A stretch of 62,000 nucleotides of DNA from Zygnema cylindricum (Eukaryota; Streptophyta; Zygnematophyceae; Zygnematales; Zygnemataceae), in assembly GCA_037447655.1 (NCBI GenBank), contig JBBHKE010000655.1:1-62000 (forward strand), read 5' to 3'. The position numbers and the translations under genes are program-made. Positions 31,904 to 43,234 of this stretch are shown here, piece after piece (the stretch's first letter is position 1; the number at the start of each line of letters is the position of its first letter). The notes beneath the pieces are model-generated. The model saw only the letters and a program-made list of their open reading frames with translations, had not been told where the DNA came from and did no database searches.

Positions 31904-32546
31904 AAACAATTTCTTTCAGTTCTCGGTATTGCAAGTTTCGGTTTTCAATATTCGTACTTTTTCAATAAGCTTATTACAGTTTCAACAACGCGTACTTATT
32001 TCATTTGTCGTTTATTCCATAACCGTACATGCCTTTCTGTTCACTTGAAAGGTACAGTAATGACGGCATTGCCGACTTCCATGGTGACGTGTTGCTAAGC
32101 TACTGTAGTTATTTGACATTTTCGGAATAAGACCGTACTGTGAATTGTACATATTGCCCCTTTTTCAAAGCGAACAAATCGGTACAACTCATCGCCGTAA
32201 TAGCGGAAGAAAAAACGTGTACGGTTTGGAAAGTCTCAATCCATCCATTTGACTTTATCTTTCATATAATTTCGTATGGTTATGAAATGTCTGCTATAAA
32301 TCTTGTAATACATCCGTACAAACGTCAAGTTCTCCAGGAGCCAACATGTACTATTTTACAGTTAATAGTGAGTAGTGTACGATTAACCGCCTATAGTACG
32401 ATTTTTTAGTGCGGAGTACTTAAACTGACCGCCTTTTGAATATGGACAAATATTGAATGCTATTCGTACAAATTTCAACATCGTGGACGACGTGTGTTTG
32501 TCCTTTCTTCCATATTTGTACATGCCGTTTGTTGGCCTGAAAGGTA

Positions 32547-32768
32547 CACCGTGAATCGCTATTACAGTAGTGATAATGTTATTTTTGCCACTTAAAACAT
32601 ATTTTCACCGTACACGCTTGTCAGATTGTGGATCTGACGGTTGCGATTGAAAGGTAAGTATCTCACCTTCCGATTTGCGCTCTCAAATTGAAACTAGGAC
32701 AAGTGTGTAAAGATAAAAGATGTTTAAAGTGGCTTAAACATTATCAACACTAATAGCGATTCACGGTG
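32547..32768. mobile_element. MITE of the TA-target family (222 bp)
   Basis: CACCGTGAATCGCTATTA at one end and its complement at the other, with TA on both sides (32545-32546, 32769-32770). It is inserted in GAAAGGTACAGTA of a tandem-repeat unit; the neighbouring units at about 32050 and 33728 show the uninterrupted site. Confidence 0.85.
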
Positions 32769-33026
32769 TACAGTATTATTGGTGACGCGTTTGATTTGTC
32801 TTTTTGTGAAACGGTTTTGCCGTACTGTGAATTTGTCCATCGTGTCGTCATTTGCAAGCGAACCAATCGTTGCGACTCATTGGCCCAAATCGCATAAGCG
32901 AACTCGAGTACGGATGAAAGTTTCAATCCACAAATTTGATTCTCTTTCTTCCGTATAATGCGTACCGTACAGAAGTGTAACCGATACATTCCGATACGGA
33001 ATCGATACACAGCTACAGTGGCAGTA

Positions 33027-33577
33027 CACCGTCAATCGCTATTAGAGTAAAGGAATAAATAGCGTAAAAAAAAAATTAGTGTTATTAACACTAATCGGGA
33101 ATTTTATTTTTTTGAAAAAAAATATATATATTAATTAATCCCTAACTGTATTTTGGGTTGTCCTGAATAATAAATACCCGCCGTTTCGATGTCTACATTA
33201 ATATGTGTATCCGTACAAAATCTGACAATTCGTACGCCGTCGTGCTGTTCACACGGTCGACGGATGAACATATGAGAACGTGATTTTTGTCGACGAGTTT
33301 GCATCTGTTTCTTCCAGTGCACATTCACATGTGTGCGCAATAATGTTAAGTGTCTTTTTATGCTTTTGTAATTCAAAAAGTACCATTTCGTACGGATATA
33401 CCCTGTCCGTACGCCACACTATTTCCATCACAGTGTACTTCCACTATTAACGCTAATTGAAAAAAAAACCTAATTAGAATAATGGAAAAAATATAATTAT
33501 GGATTGTATTTCAGGTTTTTTTTTTTGAAAAAAGGGCACCGAATTGGCGTTATATACTCTAATAGCGATTGACGGTG
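33027..33577. mobile_element. 551-bp TA-target MITE (left copy)
   Basis: Perfect TIR CACCGTCAATCGCTATTAG (extending to AGTA) at both ends, TA flanks at 33025-33026 and 33578-33579. A longer variant of the family. Its left 400 bp differ from the copy at 41234-41784, while its right 150 bp are identical to it. Confidence 0.85.
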
Positions 33578-34401
33578 TAGTGGTAGACAGGGGGCAGATA
33601 AACAATTATTTTCAGTTCTCGATATGGAGAGTATTCGTACTTTTGTAACACCTAAAAAGTAACAACGACGTGGGCGACGTCTCTTTGTCTTTATGTTGAT
33701 ATCTGTACATGCTGTTTGTTCGACGGAAAGGTACAGTAATAACGGCACTGCCGACGGCAATGGTGACGTGTCACTGAACTATAATTGTACATCGTGTCGT
33801 TTTGTCCAAGCGAACCACTTGCTTACAACTCATCGGCGTGAATTGCGGATGCAACAATGTGTACGGATATGAAAATCTCAGTCCGTCGATTTCATTTTAT
33901 ATCTTTCGTACGATTGTGTTTCGTACATAAATGTCAAAGACCCTTTCTATTTATTTTATTTTTTTTGTCATATATTTTATTTTATTTTATTTTCTTTGCT
34001 TTTCTTTTTCTTTTCCTTTCTTATTATAATCTTTTCTCTTCTTTTCTTTTCTTTTATTTTCTTTTTATTTTCTTCTATTTTGAATTTTCTATTTTTTTCT
34101 AGGTACGGCATCATTATCTAGTTTGAAACGAACATGGGCCAATTAGCGCTATTTCACATTTTATCGATATTGAGAGAATCGTTTTCGACATTAGTACTTT
34201 GTACGGCTAAAATAGGTCCAACAAATTGGACGACGTGTATTTGTCCTTAAAACGAAAGCTGTACATACATGTTTGCGACGTTTGCTGAACTATTAAATTG
34301 TACTTTTCATTAGCGCATCTACCGTACTGCTATTTCTACATCGTGTCATTGTTTCCAAGCGAACCAATCGCTTATCGCTACGACTCATCGGCGTGAATAC
34401 C

Positions 34402-34876
34402 ATACGCCAGAGGTCGCAAAAGTCAAAATTTCAGATAACCGAAACCGACCGTTTTTATTTTTTCAAAATCTGAGTACCCGACGCCCGACCGGGTTATGTC
34501 ACGCTCCTAAATTGTTAACCGTTACCCGAAACGTGTTTACGAAAGAAAAAGTTAACCGAAACTCAATTTTTCGCGACTAACCATACCAACCCATACCCGA
34601 AAAAGTACAAAAATAGTGGTACATCTCCCTCATTCCTTCCACAATACCAACAGTAGAAAGTACAATAATGTTGGATAGTATGGACAATACAAAACCTTCA
34701 ATTTTTTTCGTTTTTTGCTTACACAACCATAACCGATTTTTTTTTTCTGTGAATCAACCGCCTGAATCCGCCCGGCCCCCCAAATTTGGCAGCCGAATCC
34801 GTTCTGGATCCGACGCGGGCGGTCAGTTAACAGTTGGTTACGGTTTTAGTTGACCGTTTGCGACCTCTGGCGTAGG
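34402..34876. mobile_element. Non-autonomous element with TACGCCAGAGGTCGCAAA termini
   Basis: Perfect 18-bp inverted repeats TACGCCAGAGGTCGCAAA / TTTGCGACCTCTGGCGTA, interrupting a tandem-repeat unit between GAATACCA and GGTTCAAC. CAGAGG..-type ends suggest a hAT relative, but no 8-bp duplication is visible. The second copy lies at 42609-43083. Confidence 0.7.
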
Positions 34877-35027
34877 TTCAACTGAGTACGGTTGTGAAAG
34901 TCTCGATCTACCAAATTTGTTATTTTTCTTCCGTAGGATTGCACATCGTACAGAGATGTCCACGATATATTCTTGTACGTTATTCCTACACCATTGGAAG
35001 TATACTGGGGCCGACAAACGCTATTTC

Positions 35028-35492
35028 TAGTGTTGTGTATCGGGGAAAAACTTATAGCGATAAAACCAATAACGATAGTTATAGGCTATCAAACGGTGAG
35101 GGGTCCCGATTTATTGTTACTGAGTCCAACAAATTCCTTATCGACTATAACTGGAAAGTAAGATAGCACGCTTTCTAACAGTACTTTAAAATATAGTGTA
35201 CAATACTTTACACTATATAGCGTGGCATGCCACATGTGACAATCTGTTGGTACTCTGTACAACGTAATAACAAAATTTCAGTAAAACGAAACATACCGTA
35301 CAAAGGTACGGCATGAACCGTAAATTTATCGCCGATAATTGTCGAACCGGTGTTATCACGATAAAAAACCGACACTATCGCCTTTTTATCGTGATAACAT
35401 CGGCTTGATATATCGTGCACACATCGATTATCAGTAGGCCAAATAAAGGTGCATATTGGTTAACTACAAATGGCTACCGATACACAACACTA
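35028..35492. mobile_element. hAT-like MITE with TAGTGTTGTG termini
   Basis: TAGTGTTGTGTATCGGGG at the left and CCGATACACAACACTA at the right. Flanks GCTATTTC and CTATTTTC look like a diverged 8-bp duplication. In the duplicated copy (43235-43673) it lacks 26 bp. Confidence 0.75.
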
Positions 35493-36683
35493 CTATTTTC
35501 TTTCGTTCGACATAATTAGTCAGAGCAAGTTTAGACAATCGAGAACTTCGTTGTAGAATATCAGCGTGTTTTTTTGCCATATTAAAGTAAAAACTTTAAT
35601 TTATCGATGGCATTCTATATTTCGTGCAATGATTTGTGGATGTTTTATATGCCTCAATAAAACCTGATTTTGCAACAAATCATGTATCTTAACAAGATAG
35701 GTAATTAAATGTATGAGCACCAAATTGAGTCACGTAAGTAATGAACCAACAACTGATTTAAGCCATAACCAATACCACAATCTCCTCAAAGAGTGCGTTA
35801 CGTAATACCATGATCGAAAAAATTTATATAGGTCATATTAAAAGTTGCTCTTGTACAATGGGTGTGTTAGATACTATTTATATTGACGTAAGTAAGTTTA
35901 TACTTTAGTAGTATGTGAAAAGCTACGCGACGTGCATGGTAGCAAGAAAAGTGGAGAATTATAACTTTATAACATTTGCGTCAAAGTGGGGTAGCTTTAT
36001 AAGACGGTACCCCATAGTAAAACAAGTTATTGTGGAATCAAGAAAAAATATTTTTCAACAATAAATAACATATTGAGAAAAAAAAATGCGAAGATTTTTA
36101 CGTGGGGTTTTCGAACCAGGGGAGTGAGGGGCGAAGCTTATTGAACAAAAAAAAAATTGCAATGAGAAACCATTTGGGGAAAAAAAAAGTGGGGGGATGA
36201 AAACAAATCAAAGGTGAAAATGAAATCACCAAACCACGCGAAAAAAAAACAAAATGAACAAAAAAGATTGCAAAAGACAACTGTGGGTAGAATGTTAATG
36301 CAAAAACCGCAAATAAAACCAAAGAAACAAGATCAATTAAATAAAATATAAAAATATAAATAAACGATCAAGATTGGGTAAAGCTTACTGTAAAGACATT
36401 AATTTTCTCGAAACAAAAAGTGGTCCACAACATATGACAGTATTACACTTCCGAAACCGGGGATGTGATTTTGTAATCCTTATGGTCGATTTAGACGTTG
36501 GGAGCAAATTAATGTTCTATTTACTTCATGATGATTTAACTTTCTATGGATTTATAATTTTTACTCTACTTTCAGTGTTAAATGAATTATTAGAATAGTA
36601 ACCAAGTCAGCATCGATGAAACCTAATTTAGAAAAATTGGCGACTTTCGTCCTCTCCTTTAAAGTTTTAAATGTTGTCATTAA
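35493..36683. other. Unassigned AT-rich sequence
   Basis: 35493-36147 is the end of the duplicated block. 36148-36683 is single-copy here, A-rich at first, with no supported ORF. Confidence 0.5.
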
Positions 36684-37530
36684 TTATGTTGGGTATCGAG
36701 GACCTTTTGACGATATTCAATATATATCGAATTTTAGGTACCCGATAATCGATATATCGCTTCGATATATCGAAAATCAAAATATCGCGATGAATTGCCA
36801 ATAAATACCAATATGTCATATCGGCAATATATCGAGGCATTAAAAAAAAATGAAAAATTTCACAGGTCTCCAAAGTCACGTGCTTTCGGACAAGGTGACA
36901 GTAAAATCTTTGCCGAAAAGAAATACGGTTTTTTCTTGAAAGTTAGCAGAGTGAAGGAAATCTTTGAGGTACATTGACGCGGTACACATGCGAAGTACAC
37001 GTACATAATAAGCAAGTACGGATGTCCATACGAAAATGGTCGGTTTTCAAATCTTTGACGATTTTAATGATTTGATCGTCAACTTGCAAGGAACCACTCA
37101 AACCAAAACACGTATGTAAAAACCTGTTTACAGATGATACGCGATGTAACCGAGGCCTCTGTAATACAGAAATTTTGTTGTCCGTACTATTACAAAGACC
37201 TCTTGATCTAACCATACCTGATACCCCAAATAAGTAATTATATGAATTACAGAATAAGTACTTTTTTGTCGGTAATATTTTGCGGCGTCTACCTTTAAGT
37301 CACGGAACGAAAATCACGTCACACGTGGCGTATCGGATAATTTGTCTTTTTCGCTAAAATTACATATTATATAGAAATATAAAATATTAAAAAAATACTA
37401 TATATCACGATATATATCGCGATGGTTTATGTTGGTCCCGGTACGATATATCGAGGATTCTGCTCGATCGATATTCGATCTATCGAATATCGAGATTATC
37501 GCGATATGAATTTACCCGATACCCAACAAA
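36684..37530. mobile_element. hAT-like element with TTGGGTATCGAGG termini (847 bp)
   Basis: Flanked by GTCATTAA (36676-36683) and CTCATTAA (37531-37538), an 8-bp duplication with one change. The ends match the element at 4798-5255 in reverse orientation. The interior ~360 bp (36858-37216) match 5940-6235 and contain the 53-bp micro-foldback. Confidence 0.75.
37152..37204. mobile_element. 53-bp micro-foldback element, second copy
   Basis: GAGGCCTCTGTAAT..ATTACAAAGACCTC with flanks GATGTAACC (37143-37151) and GATCTAACC (37205-37213). The corresponding uninterrupted site is at 6205-6213. Confidence 0.65.
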
Positions 37531-37639
37531 CTCATTAACATTGGTTTCCAATATTTGGTGAAAATAAATAAACATTGTGCAAAAAGTAGATCGTGTGCCG
37601 TTATTCGTGTTAATGGTTTTTCTCCACCCAAAAAAAAAA

Positions 37640-37931
37640 AAATCGTGCACACTTATCGGACTGCTCATCCAACGGTTCGATTGGAAAGTAAGATTCTCGC
37701 CTCCCGATTGGCGCTCTCCAATTGGCAATCAGGTATGTGTACAAAGGAGAAAAGATGTTTTGAGTGGCAAAAAAAAATTAACTAATTGCGATGCATTGTT
37801 TAATGCAAACTCTTGTGATACACTGATAGCAGTATGCCTTCCAATAGCAACCATCGGATTAACAAGTGTGCGCGGAGAAAATAACTTTCCAGTGGCGAAA
37901 AGAACATAAACATTAATAGCGATACACGGTG
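37640..37931. mobile_element. Two truncated TA-target MITE copies
   Basis: 37645-37800 matches the family interior (CCCGATTGGCGCTCTCCAATTG, AGAAAAGATGTTTTGAGTGG). 37805-37931 is a second partial copy ending TTAATAGCGATACACGGTG|TA. Confidence 0.6.
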
Positions 37932-39199
37932 TACTATTGTACGGTACCTAAGTCTCCGATGAGAGATTTCCCCAATTTGCTTAATAAGACCTATGGAAAT
38001 ATTTTGTCCAAAATCGTATACTTCCAAGACACCCACCGTATCCTAACTCACGAGAAGTGTCCACTAGTGTTGTTCAGCAATGGCCCTTAAACTGATACCT
38101 AATATGTGGGTTTTTTGGGCCTACCAATAATCTCCATATTTGTTTGTATATCGGACATAGTACATACCAACAATATGTACAAAGAAAATATATGTATTAT
38201 TTCGGTTGGTGTGAAACTCATGAAAAGCCTACAACACTTCCGAACAAGCCAATCACAACACTTTCCCCAAGTCTGATAACCCCTAGCCAAAATAATTGAA
38301 GTCCTAAGGTTATAACCATTTGAACACCACCCACAATGTCGGGTAATTTAATTTATTTCCGTTATGGTAAGAACGGACAAGATTTGAGGTTGTGTCCACA
38401 TAAGGTAGCTGGGTGTACACATTGTACGGAGACCGACCGTTTTCTCCACCATTGTCCAATAAAATTCCCTAATTTTCATTGTTGAAATCAGATTCATAAG
38501 AGTGTTATTCCGGCTCGTGCTGCTATAATGGTTTCCTCTCCGGAAGAGATAGAAATTGATAGTGTATTGTAGGTGTCAAAGGCGAAAGAGGGGTCGTTTA
38601 GAGATGTAGGCCCAACGGGATGGAAAAGGAACGATTCACGTTCTTCATGTACCAGATTTTCCCTCTTATAAAATCCCATTGCAGAAACATTCTCATCCAC
38701 TCATTCCATCAATTGGAAAAACACACATTCATGTGGAAAACACTCACATTCAAAGATCAACTTTTATTTGTACGCAACTTTTAGTCCACACAACATTAGC
38801 TTGGTCCTCATGTACGTAGTGAAACCTAAATTTATTAGGATAAATTAGTGAATTGAACGTAAAGCTCGCACTGTTTTCCACACTCCCACGTTGGCTAATC
38901 GACTACTTCGATATTCGAAAATCCAAAAGTGTTTTTCAACATTTGACAAGAGTTTCGTCTATCATAATTATGACGAGAAGGCGTCTAATCCGCGAATTCC
39001 ATTGTTTTTCGCAAACGAGATTGTTCCTTTGTTGCTGAAAATCAGTTCGGTGTTCATGACTAGAGCACTCGATATCCTAAACCATACAATTCAAGACAAG
39101 TCATAATGTGGCAGATTATAGTCCACTGCCTTCAATAGCGATGTTAGCTTTATTTTGTGATTTTCGGCCAGAAAAAGTTGTGAAGGAATTAGTGTTTTC
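37932..39199. other. Mostly unassigned sequence
   Basis: Contains the small zinc-knuckle-like ORF at 38336-38485, otherwise nothing recognised. Open frames at 38494-38700 (-) and 38853-39038 (+) have no known domain. Confidence 0.35.
38336..38485 (+). CDS. 49-residue ORF with zinc-knuckle-like motif, probable TE debris
   Basis: Starts MSGNLIYFRYGKNG and contains LCPHKVAGCTHCTETDRFLH followed by HCP. The spacing C-x2-C-x4-[R]-x4-C equals a retroelement Gag zinc knuckle (CX2CX4HX4C), except that Arg stands where His is expected. No other gag or pol sequence adjoins it. It may be a fragment of a retroelement or a chance reading; no functional claim is made. Confidence 0.25.
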   Translation: MSGNLIYFRYGKNGQDLRLCPHKVAGCTHCTETDRFLHHCPIKFPNFHC

Positions 39200-39589
39200 A
39201 ACTGTAAAAACTGGTGTTATAATCGCAAGCCTCTTACCGATAACCGATATCTACCATTTTTGGCCTATCGATACTCAATATATCGTTTCAATGTAACGGT
39301 AAGGAAATCATAGCGATGATTTATGATGTATCCGTCCGATATGCAATAAAAATTATAACAATACTTCCCTACTAAGTCCGTATAATAGTTCATTTTTTTT
39401 GTTTTACGAAGTACTGAATGGATTGTGAAACCCCCTCACACCTCTTTCCCGCTCTTTAATATTTCGGCGATAACAATCTGCTGGTTCCGAAGCGATATAC
39501 CAGTCTACCTCGCCGTTAGATCATATCGGTTATTGAAATTATCGCATAAATAAAAACCGATACGAGAAGTTTACCGGTACACAACACTA
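39200..39589. mobile_element. Degenerate hAT-like MITE (right end clear)
   Basis: The right terminus TTACCGGTACACAACACTA ends at 39589, with ACCGATA-rich interior as in the other copies. The left end (about AACTGGTGTTATAATCG near 39205) is much altered. Confidence 0.45.
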
Positions 39590-39594
39590 CAGTA

Positions 39595-39793
39595 CACCAC
39601 TAATCGTTTTTAGTGTTAATAACACTAAGTAGGTCGTGACTTTTTCTGACAAAAAATCACAAAATAGAGTTAAAAACATTATTTATGGAAGTGGACTTCA
39701 ATCTGCCACGTCTCCTTGCACTAAATTACTATTATAAATTGTAATTTCGCATTAACACTAATAAATCTTCAACACTAATAACGATTAGCGCTG
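39595..39793. mobile_element. TA-target MITE (199 bp)
   Basis: TA|CACCACTAATCGTTTTTAG and CTAATAACGATTAGCGCTG|TA. The right end supplies the last codons and stop of the minus-strand exon at 39775-39909. Confidence 0.65.
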
Positions 39794-39909
39794 TAGAAGT
39801 AACGAACTAACGATGGGCGGTGCAGTGTCCAAACTTTCCGGCCAACACCGTCAGAATTTCCGCATTCGTACAGACGGCCGCTTAATCCTACGGCCGCCAA
39901 CCGGTGGGC
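39775..39909 (-). CDS. Terminal exon of an unrecognised gene
   Basis: Acceptor CTCTTCCCAG ends at 39910. It is open in phase 0 for 44 codons to TAG at 39777-39775. It reads AHRLAAVGLSGRLYECGNSD, then GVGRKVWTLHRPSLVRYF, then YSANRY. The last ~5 codons and the stop lie in the MITE at 39595-39793, so the original 3' end may have been replaced. The G-R-L-Y-E...W.LHRP pattern distantly recalls a blade of beta-propeller (tectonin/fucolectin-like) proteins; this is a weak impression. The phase matches the exon at 40454-40606. Confidence 0.38.
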   Translation of the reverse strand, partial: AHRLAAVGLSGRLYECGNSDGVGRKVWTLHRPSLVRYFYSANRY

Positions 39910-40015
39910 CTGGGAAGAGTAGATTACGCCTTAAATGTTTTGCCACGTGGCATCGTGTGCCACGTCATATGGCGCTGCTGATTATATCTTGGAAGGATCC
40001 TAGACCGGCAAAGTA

Positions 40016-40217
40016 CACCGCGTATCGGTAATACTGTTTATGTTTGCATTCCTTCTCCGTACATACTTGTCGGATTCTTAAGCCTACGGTTGCGATTAAA
40101 AGGCAGGATTCCCTTCTACTGATTGGCGGGTCTCCAATTGAAAATCGGACGTGTGTGCACGGAAAATGATGTTTTGAGCGGCGAGAAAATTATCCACACT
40201 AGTAGCGGTACTTGGTG
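40016..40217. mobile_element. TA-target MITE (202 bp)
   Basis: TA|CACCGCGTATCGGTAATA and TAGTAGCGGTACTTGGTG, with interior landmarks CTTCTCCGTACATACTTGTC and GGTTGCGATTAAAAGG. It lies in the intron between the exons at 39775-39909 and 40454-40606. Confidence 0.7.
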
Positions 40218-40453
40218 TTCTGGCGAGAGCCGAACCGACAGTTTCGGTTCCAATGATGTGTGAAAATAGCAGCACGTGTGAAAATATCAACAAATTTGAA
40301 TGCGTGAAAATAGATCCCTAATGGTATGTGAAAATAGTGTCTGCAGTACACCGAGTACCAAACCGAGGTCAGAAAAGACATCAGGCAGGAAACCAAAGAT
40401 GAAACGTGCGTACCAAAAAAATAAAATAAAATGATAAATTTATTAGTACTTAC

Positions 40454-40606
40454 CTGTACCTGAGATACCCTACCGAACGTATCTGTAAATCCGGGTTGGC
40501 CGGCCTCTCCACGCCAGTTGTCAAAAATTGGTAAGCGGCCGTCAGTCCGTACGTACAAGATCTGACCGGCTGGGACACATGTCATGACGCAGTGGATGCC
40601 CTGGAA
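40454..40606 (-). CDS. Internal exon of an unrecognised gene
   Basis: 153 nt = 51 codons, phase 0 at both ends, acceptor TGTACAG ending at 40607 and an ideal donor CAG|GTAAGT at 40454/40453. It reads FQGIHCVMTCVPAGQILYVR, then TDGRLPIFDNWRGEAGQ, then PGFTDTFGRVSQVQ. Composition is balanced and not low complexity. Together with the next exon it gives two G-x-[IL]-[LY]...DGRL-type phrases, as in repeat-blade lectins; the function is not established. Confidence 0.42.
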
Positions 40607-41067
40607 CTGTACATATTTCGTACGGTTTTCTAAAGAGGTGTTTTAACAGTTCGATATATCCACGTGGCAACTCCTTCGCGTAATTTATGTTAGTACGGAC
40701 ACATGTTTCTAGCTGAAAATTGTGGCGGTAGCGTGTGTCCTTTTGCTTAGTAAAATCTTTCGCCACGTGTCCACTGTACTTTCTTCAGTGGACCGCTTCC
40801 AGCCAAAGGACGTGAATAAAAATGGTAGAAGATATGCCAGCTGTATCTATGACTTGGAGAAATATGATCGTGGTCGGTGGATGATCTTTATAAAAACCAA
40901 ATTAGTACCATGCAATTGTTCAAATTAGCTTATGAGAGATATATGACGTACTTTTTCTGGTCGTTTGTCGTCCATTGGGCGGGCGATTCTGTCGCATGAA
41001 ACTTGCTGATACGAATCAGAAACTGGATGTGCACGTGGGTAATGAAGAGACGTAAGGCAGTACATAC
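40607..41067 (-). other. Putative intron of the unrecognised gene
   Basis: No further exon could be supported. Small open pieces exist (near 40725-40850) but without convincing splice sites. Confidence 0.3.
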
Positions 41068-41166
41068 GAATGTACAAATGTCAGAATACGGTCGCCAGTT
41101 AATATCTGAAGAATCTTTGTTAGTTGTTCCTATGCCGGGTTCATTTAGTGCTTCCCACTGGAAAAT
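41068..41166 (-). CDS. Upstream exon of an unrecognised gene
   Basis: 99 nt = 33 codons, phase 0 at both ends, acceptor TTGACAG ending at 41167 and donor TTC|GTATGT at 41068/41067. It reads IFQWEALNEPGIGTTNKDSS then DINWRPYSDICTF. Its 5' neighbour is missing: about 65 bp further upstream the sequence changes to the duplicated 3.1-kb block. The W..L..PG......W.P pattern is compatible with a propeller blade but not diagnostic. Confidence 0.38.
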
Positions 41167-41233
41167 CTGTCAATTGAGCTTTGTGGTGAATGATGGTACC
41201 TTCACACCTAAAAACGCTCGATTCAGTACAGTA

Positions 41234-41784
41234 CACCGTCAATCGCTATTAGAGTAAAGGAATAAATAGCGTAAAAAAAAATTTAGCGTTATTAACACTA
41301 ATCGGGAATTATTTTTTTTCGAAAAAAAAAATATATACTAATTAATCCCTAACTGTATTTTGGGTTGTCCTGAATAATAAATACCCGCCCTTTCGATGTC
41401 TACATTAATATGTGTACTAGTACAAAATCTGACAATTCGTACGCCGTCGCGCTGTTCACACGGTCGACGGATGAACATATGAGAACGTGATTTTTTTCGA
41501 CGAGTTTGCATCTCTTTCTTCCAGTGCACATTCACATGTGTGCGCAATAATGTTAAGTGTATTTTTATGCTTTTGTCATTCAAAAAGTACCATTTCGTAC
41601 GGAGATATCCTTTCCGTACGCCACACTATCTTCATCACAGTGTACTTCCACTATTAACGCTAATTGAAAAAAAAACCTAATTAGAATAATGGAAAAAATA
41701 TAATTATGGATTGTATTTCAGGTTTTTTTTTTTGAAAAAAGGGCACCGAATTGGCGTTATATACTCTAATAGCGATTGACGGTG
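41234..41784. mobile_element. 551-bp TA-target MITE (right copy)
   Basis: Same TIRs and TA flanks (41232-41233, 41785-41786) as 33027-33577. It sits in different left-hand flanking sequence, so it was probably an independent insertion before the block duplication. Confidence 0.8.
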
Positions 41785-42608
41785 TAGTGGTAGACAGGGG
41801 GCAGATAAACAATTATTTTCAGTTCTCGATATGGAGAGTATTCGTACTTTTGTAACACCTAAAAAGTAACAACGACGTGGGCGACGTCTCTTTGTCTTTA
41901 TGTTGATATCTGTACATGCTGTTTGTTCGACGGAAAGGTACAGTAATAACGGCACTGCCGACGGCAATGGTGACGTGTCACTGAACTATAATTGTACATC
42001 GTGTCGTTTTGTCCAAGCGAACCACTTGCTTACAACTCATCGGCGTGAATTGCGGATGCAACAATGTGTACGGATATGAAAATCTCAGTCCGTCGATTTC
42101 ATTTTATATCTTTCGTACGATTGTGTTTCGTACATAAATGTCAAAGACCCTTTCTATTTATTTTATTTTTTTTGTCATATATTTTATTTTATTTTCTTTT
42201 CTTTTCTTTTCTTTTTCTTTTCCTTTCTTATTATAATATTTTCTCTTCTTTTCTTTTCTTTTATTTTCTTTTTATTTTCTTCTATTTTGAATTTTCTATT
42301 TTTTTCTAGGTACGGCATCATTATCTAGTTTGAAACGAACAGGGGCCAATTAGCGCTATTTCACATTTTATCGATATTGAGAGAATCGTTTTCGACATTA
42401 GTACTTTGTACGGCTAAAATAGGTCCAACAAATTGGACGACGTGTATTTGTCCTTAAAACGAAAGCTGTACATACATGTTTGCGACGTTTGCTGAACTAT
42501 TAAATTGTACTTTTCATTAGCGCATCTACCGTACTGCTATTTCTACATCGTGTCATTGTTTCCAAGCGAACCAATCGCTTATCGCTACGACTCATCGGCG
42601 TGAATACC

Positions 42609-43083
42609 ATACGCCAGAGGTCGCAAAAGTCAAAATTTCAGATAACCGAAACCGACCGTTTTTATTTTTTCAAAATCTGAGTACCCGACGCCCGACCGGG
42701 TTATGTCACGCTCCTAAATTGTTAACCGTTACCCGAAACGTGTTTACGAAAGAAAAAGTTAACCGAAACTCAATTTTTCGCGACTAACCATACCAACCCA
42801 TACCCGAAAAAGTACAAAAATAGTGGTACATCTCCCTCATTCCTTCCACAATACCAACAGTAGAAAGTACAATAATGTTGGATAGTATGGACAATACAAA
42901 ACCTTCAATTTTTTTCGTTTTTTGCTTACACAACCATAACCGATTTTTTTTTTCTGTGAATCAACCGCCTGAATCCGCCCGGCCCCCCAAATTTGGCAGC
43001 CGAATCCGTTCTGGATCCGACGCGGGCGGTCAGTTAACAGTTGGTTACGGTTTTAGTTGACCGTTTGCGACCTCTGGCGTAGG
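42609..43083. mobile_element. Copy of the TACGCCAGAGG-terminus element
   Basis: Identical in arrangement to 34402-34876 at offset 8207. Confidence 0.7.
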
Positions 43084-43234
43084 TTCAACTGAGTACGGTT
43101 GTGAAAGTCTCGATCTACCAAATTTGTTATTTTTCTTCCGTAGGATTGCACATCGTACAGAGATGTCCACGATATATTCTTGTACGTTATTCCTACACCA
43201 TTGGAAGTATACTGGGGCCGACAAACGCTATTTC

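Larger units (their letters stand above)
31898..34960. repeat. Degenerate ~500-bp tandem repeat array (four units) with nested MITEs
   Basis: Units at about 31898-32400, 32415-33010 (with MITE), 33590-34130 and 34150-34960 (with insert). Shared landmarks in the same order are TTTCAGTTCTCG, CGACGTG..TTTGTC, GAAAGGTACAGTA, CATCGTGTCGT, AAGCGAACCA, ACTCATCGGCGTGAAT and TACGGAT.TGAAA.TCTCA. Two more units lie at 45060-45330 and 45385-45530, and two are copied at 41.8-43.2 kb. No coding capacity is seen. Confidence 0.65.
33025..36147. repeat. 3.1-kb direct duplication, copy 1
   Basis: Nearly identical to 41232-44326 (offset 8207 until a 26-bp difference near 35210). The left boundary coincides with the MITE end and the right boundary lies in an A-run. 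It contains tandem-repeat units, a TACGCCAGAGG-terminus element, a hAT-like MITE and unassigned sequence, but no gene. Confidence 0.9.

Noticed and set aside
38494-38700. 68-codon minus frame with balanced composition
   Set aside because: No splice context, no homologue recognised, and flanking sequence is repeat-like.
39813-40031. 72-codon plus-strand frame
   Set aside because: Antisense to the better supported minus exon and ends inside a MITE.
41003-41257. 84-codon plus-strand frame
   Set aside because: Antisense to the minus exon 41068-41166, which has canonical splice sites; also runs into the MITE.
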